Shown one piece after another: positions 18,259 through 26,146 of a DNA stretch of 36,653 nucleotides. The notes under the pieces were generated by a model. That model did no database searches, was not told where the DNA came from, and saw only the letters and a list, made by a program, of their open reading frames with translations. Position numbers and translations under genes: made by a program. Every line of letters begins with the position of its first letter. Position 1 is the first letter of the stretch. Source of the stretch: Lutibacter sp. (GTDB lineage: Bacteria; Bacteroidota; Bacteroidia; Flavobacteriales; Flavobacteriaceae); NCBI GenBank assembly GCA_018054895.1, contig JAGPIQ010000009.1, positions 1-36,653 on the forward strand, given 5' to 3'.

Positions 18259-19146
18259 TTAGTTTTTATCGCTCCTTGGATGAGCATGATTATAAATTTC
18301 CTTTAACTTACCCAAACTGCTGTGGGTATATACCTGAGTAGATGCTAAACTAGAATGTCCAAGTAATTCTTTTACTGAGTTCAGATCTGCTCCTTCGTTT
18401 AATAAATGTGTAGCAAAAGAGTGCCTTAATATATGTGGGCTTTTTTTTACTTTTGTAGACACACTACTAAAATAATTATTTATTATTCGATATACAAGAG
18501 TATCATACATTATTTTCCCTTTTTTAGTAATAAATAAATGAATGTCTTGAGTATCAATTTCATTGCGTACCTCCAAATACTTTTGGAGGCTATTTTGCAC
18601 TGAATTTAACAACGGAATATATCTTTCTTTATTCCTTTTACCTAAAACTTTAACAGTTTCATTGGCAAAATCGATATCAATAATTTTTATTCCTATCAAT
18701 TCTGCTCTTCTAATTCCTGTAGAATAAAAAAGCTCTATAATTAATTTATCTCTTATTTCCTCAAAGTTAGTTGCACCTTCGAACAAGTCTAATACGTTTG
18801 TAATTTCTTTTTCAGAAAATGGCACCTGAATATTTTTAGGTATTTTTAATGATTTATGCTTAGCCATTGGACTCGCTTCTATTTGTTCCAATTTTAATAA
18901 GAATTTATAAAAGGATTTTATTGAAGATAATTTTCTGTTGATGGATTGGTTTGAAATTCCTTCATTTACCAAGGCTACAATCCAATTTCTAATTTGAGCA
19001 TACTGAATACTTAACAAATCCGAAATCTCAAATTCATTCAAACAGAAATTTTGAAATGACCGTAAATCATTTTCATAGGCAATTACCGTATTCTTCGAAT
19101 ATTTTTTTTCAAGTAATAGGTAATTTAAAAAAGAAGTTATAGGCAT
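18259..19146 (-). CDS. Tyrosine recombinase, XerC/XerD family
   Basis: 295 residues. The N-terminal core-binding (SAM-like) domain covers about 1-95 and the catalytic domain follows with all expected residues: Arg146 (STGIRRAEL), Lys170 (VLGKRNK), His238 and Arg241 (HILRHSFATHLL), His264 (LLGHSSLAST) and nucleophile Tyr273 (QVYTHSS). The length and HPR tail (HAHPRSDKN) fit chromosomal XerC/D rather than a phage or transposon integrase. It is set between rpsU and hpf, a housekeeping setting with no att-like repeats, so chromosome dimer resolution is the likely role. XerC versus XerD cannot be told from sequence reading alone. Confidence 0.9.
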   Translation of the reverse strand: MPITSFLNYLLLEKKYSKNTVIAYENDLRSFQNFCLNEFEISDLLSIQYAQIRNWIVALVNEGISNQSINRKLSSIKSFYKFLLKLEQIEASPMAKHKSLKIPKNIQVPFSEKEITNVLDLFEGATNFEEIRDKLIIELFYSTGIRRAELIGIKIIDIDFANETVKVLGKRNKERYIPLLNSVQNSLQKYLEVRNEIDTQDIHLFITKKGKIMYDTLVYRIINNYFSSVSTKVKKSPHILRHSFATHLLNEGADLNSVKELLGHSSLASTQVYTHSSLGKLKEIYNHAHPRSDKN

Positions 19147-19152
19147 AAAAAA

Positions 19153-19200
19153 ACCGTTGGTTTACAAACATACAAATTGTATTTTGTAAATACCAACGGT
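19153..19200 (-). terminator. Intrinsic terminator of rpsU
   Basis: A long inverted repeat: ACCGTTGGT / ACCAACGGT outer stem, continued by TTACAAA / TTTGTAA after a two-base bulge and by an inner ATACAA/TTGTAT pairing. On the minus strand it is followed by seven T at 19153-19147 that run directly into the ATG of the recombinase gene. Very strong terminator by structure. Confidence 0.85.
19165..19196 (-). promoter_or_regulatory. Promoter of the xer-hpf unit, embedded in the rpsU terminator
   Basis: Minus strand TATGTTTG at 19172-19165 matches TAnnTTTG; TTG at 19196-19194 lies 21 bases upstream. Transcription would start near 19158, giving a leader of only about a dozen bases before the ATG at 19146. 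Both boxes lie in the arms of the terminator hairpin. Confidence 0.5.
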
Positions 19201-19223
19201 ACTTTATTTTAATTGTAAAAAAA

Positions 19224-19421
19224 TTAAGATTGCTCTTCTGCAGTTCTTAGTTTTTGTACGTAATTCGCTTTAATATTTTGTGCGCGCTTTACAACTGAAG
19301 GTTTGTTGAATTGTTTACGATTACGTAAATTTTTCATTGTCTTCGTGCGATCAAATTTTCTCTTATAGCGTTTTAACGCTCTATCGATATTCTCTCCGTC
19401 TTTTATAGGAATGATTAACAT
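19224..19421 (-). CDS. rpsU: Small ribosomal subunit protein bS21
   Basis: 65 residues, basic (MLIIPIKDGENIDRALKRYKRKF is the conserved start region: residues 1 to 23 only partly quoted as MLIIPIKDGENIDRALKRY). The start at 19421 is fixed by a textbook Shine-Dalgarno sequence eight bases upstream; a longer in-frame extension is ruled out by the promoter at 19471-19500. bS21 binds near the 3' end of 16S rRNA. In Bacteroidota ribosomes it helps to hide the anti-Shine-Dalgarno sequence, and its own mRNA carries a strong Shine-Dalgarno, which allows autoregulation. Monocistronic: own promoter, own terminator. Confidence 0.96.
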   Translation of the reverse strand: MLIIPIKDGENIDRALKRYKRKFDRTKTMKNLRNRKQFNKPSVVKRAQNIKANYVQKLRTAEEQS

Positions 19422-19428
19422 ATTTTGG

Positions 19429-19438
19429 CACCTCCTTT
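19429..19438 (-). promoter_or_regulatory. Strong Shine-Dalgarno sequence of rpsU
   Basis: Minus strand reads AAAGGAGGTG, part of an 11-base match GAAAGGAGGTG to the 16S rRNA 3' end, eight bases before the ATG. It is the only such match noticed in front of any gene in this window; other genes have A/T-rich leaders without a GGAGG core. Confidence 0.93.
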
Positions 19439-19470
19439 CACGCTGTCTATCTATTTTGTTTTTTGGATTG

Positions 19471-19500
19471 CAAATGTACAATTAATTGTTACACAAACAA
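19471..19500 (-). promoter_or_regulatory. Promoter of rpsU
   Basis: Minus strand TACATTTG at 19478-19471 (perfect TAnnTTTG) with TTG at 19500-19498, 19 bases upstream. The implied transcript begins near 19464, so the leader is about 40 bases and includes the Shine-Dalgarno. Confidence 0.7.
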
Positions 19501-19537
19501 TTTATTATTATTAATTATTATTTTTTATTAAAAAGCA

Positions 19538-20707
19538 CTAAGAAGTTGCTGGCTTATACTCTTTTTTATCAATTACTATTTTTGAAATAATTTCTCGTAA
19601 AATTTCTGAAGTCCCACCTCCTATTGGGCCTAAACGACTATCTCTAAACAATCTGGCTAACGGATATTCTTCCATATAACCATAACCTCCTAACATTTGA
19701 AGGCAATTATAAATGACTTCATCAGAAACTTTTGTAGAAAATAATTTGGACATTGTTGCTTCTTTTACAACATATTCTCCTTTATTTAGGCGATAAACTA
19801 CGGAATAATTAAATTCTTTACTAACCTCTATTTCGCTTGCCATATCAGCAATTTTATGACGAAGTGCTTGGAAAGAATCTAATGACTTTCCAAAAGCTGT
19901 TCTTTCCTTCATATAACCTAGTGTGTAATCTAACGCGTATTCTGATCTTGCATGCGCATTGATCCCCATAATCACTCTTTCAAGCGCAAAGTGCTGCATA
20001 ATATACGAAAAGCCTTTTCCTTCCTTCCCTAATAAATTTTCAGCAGGAACAACTACATTATCAAATGCTAATTCCGCCGTATCTGAAGCTTTCCATCCTA
20101 ATTTTTCTAAATTAGTGGATGAGATACCGGGCATATTTCTATCTAAAATAAAAATACTCATTCCTTTATTTCCTAAAGAAGTATCTGTTTTTGCGGAAAC
20201 CACTAAATAATCAGAAAAAACACCGTTTGTAATAAAAGTTTTTGAACCATTAACAATATAAGTATCTCCTTTTTTCACAGCGCTCGTTCTCATTGCTGCT
20301 ACATCCGAACCTGCAAATGGTTCTGTAATACATAAACAGCCAACTTTTTCACCCAGAACACTTGGAACTAAATATTTTTCTTTTAAAAATGGAGTTCCTT
20401 CTGTATTAATATGCGTCATTGCTAAATATGCATGTGCCCACATTGCAGCTGCAAAACCACTTGAATTTACCTTTTGAAGTTCTTCTAAAAAAATAGTTGT
20501 ATAAAAAAGATCTAGATTTAATCCTCCAAATTCTTCTGGATAATTCAATCCGAAATATCCCATATCTCCAAATTTTTTGAAAATTTCTTTATCTACAAAA
20601 CCTTGCTTCTCCCATTTATCTACAAATGGTTTTACTTCTTTCTGTAAAAATACTTGAAAACTTTCACGGAACGCGTGGTGTTCTTCGGTAAAATACATGT
20701 TGCTCAT
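19538..20707 (-). CDS. Acyl-CoA dehydrogenase
   Basis: 389-residue FAD enzyme that forms a trans-2,3 double bond in acyl-CoA during fatty-acid or branched-chain breakdown. N-terminal helical domain, then FAD-contacting CITEPFAGSDVAAMRTSA and FITNG, then the C-terminal helical domain with RTAFGKSLDSFQALRHKIADM. The usual medium-chain-type catalytic Glu position is Gly364 (IGGGTSEILREII), while Glu243 in ALERVIM occupies the isovaleryl/long-chain-type catalytic position; the active base is therefore probably Glu243. This favours a long-chain or branched substrate, though specificity is not shown. The start codon is 14 bases after the upstream helix-hairpin-helix gene, so the two are likely co-transcribed. 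Confidence 0.93.
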   Translation of the reverse strand: MSNMYFTEEHHAFRESFQVFLQKEVKPFVDKWEKQGFVDKEIFKKFGDMGYFGLNYPEEFGGLNLDLFYTTIFLEELQKVNSSGFAAAMWAHAYLAMTHINTEGTPFLKEKYLVPSVLGEKVGCLCITEPFAGSDVAAMRTSAVKKGDTYIVNGSKTFITNGVFSDYLVVSAKTDTSLGNKGMSIFILDRNMPGISSTNLEKLGWKASDTAELAFDNVVVPAENLLGKEGKGFSYIMQHFALERVIMGINAHARSEYALDYTLGYMKERTAFGKSLDSFQALRHKIADMASEIEVSKEFNYSVVYRLNKGEYVVKEATMSKLFSTKVSDEVIYNCLQMLGGYGYMEEYPLARLFRDSRLGPIGGGTSEILREIISKIVIDKKEYKPATS

Positions 20708-20721
20708 TTAAGCCCCTTTTA

Positions 20722-21579
20722 TCAATTAGCTTGCAAATATAAAGCTATTCTATTAAATTTTTCCAAAGGGAAGTTATCTATTTTTTTTAATTCGTCAATA
20801 GATTCTATTTTACCGACACTACTTTTATATTGAAAAATTTTCTTAGTTAATTCATAATCAATATATACAATTGCTAAAACCTCCTTAAAAGTTGCTGAAT
20901 TAATATTTAATTTTATTATTTTAGGAGGCTCCATTACTTTAAAATTAACTATTATTTTATTCGCAACTTCTTTATCTAAATAATATACCTCGTATAATTG
21001 GTCGTTTATAGAAAAACCACCCAACTTATCTCTATATCCAATAATTCTTGTCGCTAATTTTTCTCCAACTCCATTTATTTTTATTAAATCCTCTTTTGAA
21101 GCTTGATTAAGATCTTTAATTTTAATGGGTTCTATTGTCTTTTTTTCAGCATTATTATTTGTTGAAAATTTATTTGTTGGAAATTTAAATAACGATGAAA
21201 TTGCAGTTAGCAAAGAATCATTAATTTTAGTAATTTCTTGAAATTGTTTGGAAGAATTGACATATTTTCCTTCAGCTCTATATTTTAACAACCGATCTAT
21301 TTCTGCAACAGTCATCCCCAATTTTGAAGCCTTAAAATCTGATAAATAATTAGGGTTGAAGGGATATAATTTTACTTTACTACCTTCTTTTTGAACTAAT
21401 TCTAGCGAATCCATTTCTTTAGTAAACATCGCAATTTCCTTGGAATCATTGTTTTTTGAAGTTGAATTGAAATCTACAAAAAAATAGACACCTTGCAATA
21501 TAAAAATGAATAGCAATAAAAATAAAATTCCATTTCTTTGTCGTTTATTATAATTGAAATGGTCTTTAAATTTATTCAT
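20722..21579 (-). CDS. Membrane-anchored helix-hairpin-helix protein, ComEA-like
   Basis: 285 residues. A short basic cytoplasmic tail (NYNKRQRNG) and one membrane segment (ILFLLLFIFILQGVYFFVDF) are followed by an extracytoplasmic part with helix-hairpin-helix motifs. One is IKDLNQASKEDLIKINGVGEKLATRIIGYR with the typical GVGEKLA hairpin, followed by a second, degenerate copy near KLNINSATFKEVLAIVYIDY. An earlier similar motif is near FKASKLGMTVAEIDRLLKYR. This suggests DNA or protein binding at the cell surface, as for ComEA in DNA uptake, but the copies lacking the glycine hairpin weaken that. The start at 21579 is set by the -7 element at 21604-21611, which excludes a longer frame. Confidence 0.8.
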   Translation of the reverse strand: MNKFKDHFNYNKRQRNGILFLLLFIFILQGVYFFVDFNSTSKNNDSKEIAMFTKEMDSLELVQKEGSKVKLYPFNPNYLSDFKASKLGMTVAEIDRLLKYRAEGKYVNSSKQFQEITKINDSLLTAISSLFKFPTNKFSTNNNAEKKTIEPIKIKDLNQASKEDLIKINGVGEKLATRIIGYRDKLGGFSINDQLYEVYYLDKEVANKIIVNFKVMEPPKIIKLNINSATFKEVLAIVYIDYELTKKIFQYKSSVGKIESIDELKKIDNFPLEKFNRIALYLQAN

Positions 21580-21603
21580 AAGTTTATATTTTTTTTGTAG
21601 TAA

Positions 21604-21611
21604 CAAATCTA
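21604..21611 (-). promoter_or_regulatory. -7 promoter element of the helix-hairpin-helix/acyl-CoA dehydrogenase unit
   Basis: Minus strand TAGATTTG matches TAnnTTTG, 24 bases before the chosen ATG. No good -33 element was found at the expected distance. Confidence 0.5.
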
Positions 21612-21836
21612 TTAAATTAATTTAATACTTCTTAACTCGTTGTGCATTATGGTTTCATATACTGTTAGCAAGTCCACCGTTTAAATGTAGCTTTTGATTT
21701 TATAAGTATCAATATCTAAAATAATTTATTTAGGAAACTTTCCGATGTTTTTTTTGTAAAAAGTAATTACAGCTAAAACAAATAAAATCAGATATTTAGG
21801 ATGTGAAAAATAGATTTTTTAAAAGTATAAAAAAGA

Positions 21837-21879
21837 AAACCCCATTTCGTAGATTTTTATGATCTAAGAAATGGGGTTT
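21837..21879 (-). terminator. Intrinsic terminator of the lipoprotein gene
   Basis: Outer 12-bp perfect stem AAACCCCATTTC / GAAATGGGGTTT plus an inner TAGAT / ATCTA stem after a one-by-one mismatch; the minus strand continues with TTCTTTTTTATAC. It lies about 105 bases after the lipoprotein stop codon. Confidence 0.85.
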
Positions 21880-21983
21880 AAAAAATTAAGATTAAACTTT
21901 AATTATTCTTAATTCTCACCAACAAATCTATTAATTATTTATTTTGTGTAATATTCTTACTCTGCTTATTAATTTCAACTATA

Positions 21984-23507
21984 TCAAGGATCAATTCTCA
22001 TTAAAAGTAATTGATGAGCCTTACCTATAGCTTGTCTAGTAGTTACGTCAAACGGAATAACCAATACACAGGCGAAGTCTCCAACGGAAGGCACAAAATT
22101 TGGGTGCGCCATTGAGTCTTGAGCCAATTGATTATTAACACCTTTTGTAGTGCCAGTTGGATTCATTATATACCATATTGCTTGTTGTCTTTGTACCCAT
22201 GTATAACCTTCACAGTTATTTGCAAAATAATTCATTGAGCCCCAAGGATATGCTTTATATGGTGATGGAATTAATGAATTAGTAGATAAATAATCTAATG
22301 AAGAATAAAATTCTGCATGATAATTTCCAGGTACTACAATGTCAACATCTTCTTCACCACATAATGTTCTATAGGTTGTTTCTTCAAACAAACCAGGAAT
22401 AGGTGCTGGATTATAATTACTAAATGTCATATAAAATTCATAGATATCATAACCATTTGGTCCAAAAGAAGTGGCCATATTAGCACTTTTAGGAATTGGT
22501 AAATATGCTGGTAATTCAAAATCACCATCATTTCCTTCATAAGAACAGTTTCCTACTACAAAATCAAAAACTCCATCTGTTCCTCCAAAACCATTTTCAC
22601 CAGCTACAGATGTAGCTGTATCATCAAATGTTCCTGAGTGTACTAATTTCCAATCTCCATTAGGCATTGCAAGCATAATTTCATACGTAAACGTTTCTTC
22701 TATTCCTACTACATCTGGATACTCTATACAAAGAGGAGAACCTGCTCCAAACCAACTCAAGTTACTATTAGGATATACTCCATTAACCGCAACATGATCA
22801 TTTACAAGATCCCCTGCTTCATTTTTTATGTTAACATAAAATATCGCTGGAAAGTCATATCCGTTAGATTCTTGTCCAAAATAAGGACTTCCTGCTTTAT
22901 GGAAATCTTCATAAAATTTTGTACAAACATCTCCAAAGAAACATACTGTATGGATTTCTATTTTAGTATATGCAAACCATGCAAAACCAAATTTTTCATA
23001 ATCAAAAGGTTTATAACAAAGTACATCTAATCCTACTTTAACTTTATTAAATTCTGCTACAGTAAAAGGAAGTTCTTTTACACCTCTTAATCCCCATAAA
23101 TTTTGATAATAACTACCCATTAAAGGCGATGCCCAAATAGGTGTTTCATCAGCGGCATATACAATAAATGAATTTATAACATAGTCACCTGCCATCAATT
23201 TAATTACTTCAGTCTCTGTTTTACTATTTAATGTTACCAATTGTAATGTGTGAGATTCTCCATTTATATCAATAATAACATAAGCTGGTTTTAAATCTGA
23301 ACATTCTGGAATTCCTTGTACATCATTATCCTTTGCAAATAAACCTTTAGCGGCTATATTTTGTGGCAAAAAATGATTAATATCAAAAGCAACATCAACT
23401 AATTGTTGATCTGGTAGAAGTTCAGTCGCATCATCATTATTACATGAGTACATTACAATACCCAGAAATAATCCGACTACAATTTTTAAAAAATCTAATT
23501 TTTTCAT
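21984..23507 (-). CDS. Large secreted lipoprotein of unknown function
   Basis: 507 residues with a lipoprotein signal peptide (MKKLDFLKIVVGLFLGIVMY followed by Ser and lipid-accepting Cys22). The acidic CNNDDATE just after the cysteine resembles export tags that send lipoproteins to the surface in this phylum. The N-terminal part (about 40-200) recalls flavobacterial cell-surface modules with a MAGDYVINSFIVYAADE-type strand; the C-terminal part has YTWVQRQQAIWYIM and HPNFVPSVGDFACVLVIP, a pattern I have seen in extracellular modules of unknown role. The middle is rich in Gly, Asn, Tyr and Phe and holds several cysteines. It is monocistronic, with its own terminator, and three spaced repeats lie upstream. 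No enzyme motif is visible. Confidence 0.75.
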   Translation of the reverse strand: MKKLDFLKIVVGLFLGIVMYSCNNDDATELLPDQQLVDVAFDINHFLPQNIAAKGLFAKDNDVQGIPECSDLKPAYVIIDINGESHTLQLVTLNSKTETEVIKLMAGDYVINSFIVYAADETPIWASPLMGSYYQNLWGLRGVKELPFTVAEFNKVKVGLDVLCYKPFDYEKFGFAWFAYTKIEIHTVCFFGDVCTKFYEDFHKAGSPYFGQESNGYDFPAIFYVNIKNEAGDLVNDHVAVNGVYPNSNLSWFGAGSPLCIEYPDVVGIEETFTYEIMLAMPNGDWKLVHSGTFDDTATSVAGENGFGGTDGVFDFVVGNCSYEGNDGDFELPAYLPIPKSANMATSFGPNGYDIYEFYMTFSNYNPAPIPGLFEETTYRTLCGEEDVDIVVPGNYHAEFYSSLDYLSTNSLIPSPYKAYPWGSMNYFANNCEGYTWVQRQQAIWYIMNPTGTTKGVNNQLAQDSMAHPNFVPSVGDFACVLVIPFDVTTRQAIGKAHQLLLMRIDP

Positions 23508-23629
23508 GATAATTGTTTTATTAAGTTAATAATTAGTGTTCATTAATTTATATAGAACCACAAACCATTATTAAATACTTATTAAAATAATAAAATATCT
23601 AAAATGCCATTTCTAATAAATTACGATCT

Positions 23630-23679
23630 GGGATTAAAAACTTTTTTTGGGATTAAAAACCGTCTTCTAGGATGAAAAC
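23630..23679. repeat. Three direct repeats of GGGATTAAAAAC spaced 19-20 bp
   Basis: GGGATTAAAAAC at 23630-23641 and again at 23649-23660, and a diverged copy AGGATGAAAAC at 23669-23679; start-to-start distances are 19 and 20 bases, about two helical turns. T-rich spacers separate them. They lie 123-172 bases upstream of the lipoprotein ATG. The pattern looks like tandem binding sites of a transcription factor; which one is unknown. Confidence 0.7.
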
Positions 23680-23885
23680 TTTTTTGAGGGGAAATGCTAC
23701 TGGCCAGTGTTTTTTAAACATTGAAATTAAGACATTTTCAATTACTTAAATTTACAAATATATTTCTTATAAATCAATATTTATTACACCTAAAATTGTA
23801 ATTTATAATGAGTCTTCTCAGTACATAAGTTACACATAATAAGATACTTATGTTACATAAAAACATTTGAATATTGACAAAAAAA

Positions 23886-23920
23886 CCCATTTCATTACCG
23901 TTTATTACAGCTGAAATGGG
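23886..23920 (-). terminator. Intrinsic terminator of the AlsT-like transporter gene
   Basis: Perfect 9-bp stem CCCATTTCA / TGAAATGGG with a 17-base loop, followed on the minus strand by a run of seven T. It lies about 30 bases after the transporter stop codon. Confidence 0.8.
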
Positions 23921-23950
23921 AATGAACTATTTTTAATATATGCTGAATTT

Positions 23951-26023
23951 CTATTTTTCGGAAATTGCTTGATTTTTATACAACTCGCCTGCTTTTAACT
24001 TACGCCAATATTCATTTAAATCTGCTTTTACTTCACCAGACATTAAGTACAACCCTATAATATTTGGAAACGCCATCGCAAGAATCATCATGTCTGAAAA
24101 ATCTAAAACAGCTCCTAAACTTACAGAAGCACCTATAACAATAAACACTAAAAAGAACATTTTGTAGATCATTTCAGTTTTTTTACTTTTCCCAAATAAA
24201 TAGGTCCAAGCTCTCATTCCATAATAAGACCAAGAAATCATTGTAGAAAGCGCAAATAAGAAGATGGCAACCGTTAACACATACGGAAACCAAGAGATTA
24301 CAGACCCAAAAGCATCTGACGTTAATTGAGCTCCAGCCATTCCAACAACTTCATGTTTTCCTGTAAAAATTAACACCAATGCCGTAAGCGTACAAATAAC
24401 TACTGTATCAATAAAAGGCTCCATTAATGAAACAAAACCTTCAGATGGTGGATTGTTAGTTTTTGCCACACTGTGTGCAATTGCTGCTGAACCAACTCCT
24501 GCTTCATTAGAAAATGCTGCTCTTTGAAAACCAACAATCAATACACCAATAATTCCACCTTTTAACGCCGTTGGATTAAAAGCGCCTTCAAATATTGCGG
24601 TAAACGCGGGACCTATATTTTCTATATTTATAAAAATTACCGCTAAACATGCCGCCACATAAATGGAAGCCATAATAGGAACAATCTTTTCAGTAACTTT
24701 AGCAATACTTCTAATACCACCAACAATTACAGCAGCAACAAGTATAGAAATTATAATTCCAAACCAAAATCCTTGACCAACCAGCTCCGGAACTTGACCA
24801 GAAACTGCCTCAAATGCTTGATTGGCTTGAAACATATTACCACCACCAAAAGAAGCCCCAATGCATAATACCGCAAAAACACCTGCCAATACTTTTCCTA
24901 AAAACTTTTTGTTTTGCTTTTCAAGTCCATTTCGTAAATAATTCATAGGACCTCCAAACACTCTTCCATCAGATGCTATATTTCTATATTTTACACCTAA
25001 GGTACACTCCACAAATTTGGATGACATCCCCAATAAGCCCGCAATAATAATCCAAAATGAAGCACCAGCACCACCCAAAGAAATAGCCACTGCAACACCA
25101 GCTATATTTCCTAAACCTACAGTTCCTGAAACAGCCGTTGCAAGCGCTTGAAAGTGCGTAACCTGACCAGGTGCATTTGGATCATCATATTTTCCTCGAG
25201 CCAAATCAATAGCGTGCCTAAATCCTCTTATATTTATAAAACCCATTCGAATAGTAAAAAACAATGCGCCAATAGACAACCATATTACGATAAAAGGAAT
25301 GTTCTTTTTTTGAATATCGCCATTTGGATATAATAAAGCTATTTTTTCATCATAATGAATGGAGGCATAGTTGTGTGCTCCTTCTTCTATAATGTCACCT
25401 TTGTTTGAAGAATCATAAATTGCACCTCCTTCTTTTGCCAAATGTTTTAACGTTCCGGACACAAAAGCTCTTCCAACAATATCACTTCCTTCTCTAGATA
25501 TAATTGCAATTGTATCACCTTCCTTCACCTGAACTCCTTCAGCAACCACCCATTTTTTAATTAAAAATGTTCCTTTTATTCCTGGGCTCCAACCTGGAAT
25601 TGGAATGTTCTTTTTTTCAACATAAACATTAGGATCATAAATTCCTACTGCTGAAAAAGGATCCCAAAACAATACCTTTGCTATAGCGTTTACAATTGGT
25701 GTAAACGTCCCATTAAATCGCTCCGAAATATTTTTCATTGGAACGGTATATTTTTTAGAAACTTTAGTTCCTTCAGCATCTGTAATTTCAACATTGTAAG
25801 CAATACCTTCCACAAGTCCTGTAGCTTTCTTGGAAATTAACGGAATGCTTTGATTGCTCCATTTATAGGTGTAAGGAGCAATTCCTCCTGAAACATTTAC
25901 TTCTATAATACCGTCATTAATAAGACTCGACGGATTTTTTATAGAATGCTCTACCGTTAAGCCTTGTGCAAAAGCTCTTGTAGAAATAAAAAAAAGCAGT
26001 AATACTATAAATTTAAAATTCAT
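23951..26023 (-). CDS. Sodium:alanine symporter family protein with SprB-like repeat and barrel-sandwich insert
   Basis: 690 residues, against about 450-550 for ordinary AGCS (AlsT) carriers. In order: signal peptide 1-19 (cleavage after AFA); SprB-like repeat about 24-95 (VSGGIAPYTYKWSNQ); an amphipathic segment 101-123 that normally starts AGCS proteins; an insert about 125-241 that reads like a biotinyl/lipoyl barrel-sandwich domain (VQVKEGDTIAIISREGSD and FVSGTLKHLAKEGG), without a modifiable AMKM lysine motif; then the membrane core from about 242 (PFIVIWLSIGALFFTIRMGF, TAVSGTVGLGNIAGVAVAIS, GGNMFQANQAFEAV, FSNEAGVGSAAIAHS). It imports a small neutral amino acid with Na+. The insert would be periplasmic and follows a sheet-rich repeat. 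Substrate and role of the insert are not shown. Own terminator; single gene. Confidence 0.85.
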   Translation of the reverse strand: MNFKFIVLLLFFISTRAFAQGLTVEHSIKNPSSLINDGIIEVNVSGGIAPYTYKWSNQSIPLISKKATGLVEGIAYNVEITDAEGTKVSKKYTVPMKNISERFNGTFTPIVNAIAKVLFWDPFSAVGIYDPNVYVEKKNIPIPGWSPGIKGTFLIKKWVVAEGVQVKEGDTIAIISREGSDIVGRAFVSGTLKHLAKEGGAIYDSSNKGDIIEEGAHNYASIHYDEKIALLYPNGDIQKKNIPFIVIWLSIGALFFTIRMGFINIRGFRHAIDLARGKYDDPNAPGQVTHFQALATAVSGTVGLGNIAGVAVAISLGGAGASFWIIIAGLLGMSSKFVECTLGVKYRNIASDGRVFGGPMNYLRNGLEKQNKKFLGKVLAGVFAVLCIGASFGGGNMFQANQAFEAVSGQVPELVGQGFWFGIIISILVAAVIVGGIRSIAKVTEKIVPIMASIYVAACLAVIFINIENIGPAFTAIFEGAFNPTALKGGIIGVLIVGFQRAAFSNEAGVGSAAIAHSVAKTNNPPSEGFVSLMEPFIDTVVICTLTALVLIFTGKHEVVGMAGAQLTSDAFGSVISWFPYVLTVAIFLFALSTMISWSYYGMRAWTYLFGKSKKTEMIYKMFFLVFIVIGASVSLGAVLDFSDMMILAMAFPNIIGLYLMSGEVKADLNEYWRKLKAGELYKNQAISEK

Positions 26024-26146
26024 TGGTTTATTGATTGGTTGGTTTGCATTTTTCTAAAAAGTGCTCAATATGTAAAAAAAAACATCTTTTTACAAGTTTT
26101 TAGGGTAAAACTTATTTGTAAACTATCATAATTAGTTACAAAAACC

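Larger units (their letters stand above)
21580..21983. other. Intergenic region between the helix-hairpin-helix gene and the lipoprotein gene
   Basis: About 400 bases without a gene. It contains the -7 element for the helix-hairpin-helix gene (21604-21611) and the terminator of the lipoprotein gene (21837-21879). The remainder is AT-rich; nothing else was recognised. Confidence 0.7.
23508..23950. other. Intergenic region upstream of the lipoprotein gene
   Basis: About 440 bases without a gene. It contains three spaced direct repeats (23630-23679) and the terminator of the transporter gene (23886-23920). No exact TAnnTTTG element is seen upstream of the lipoprotein, which is compatible with activator-dependent transcription. 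The remainder is AT-rich with no recognisable content. Confidence 0.65.

Noticed and set aside
18259..19146. Tyrosine recombinase as a sign of an integrated element near the tRNA cluster
   Set aside because: The gene lies between rpsU and hpf with Xer-like length and no direct repeats of tRNA ends or phage/transposon genes, so a mobile element is not supported.
26072..26093. GTAAAAA/TTTTTAC inverted repeat between the transporter and the K+ channel as a terminator
   Set aside because: The stem is only seven A/T-rich pairs and lacks GC content or a clear U tract on the right side; not convincing.
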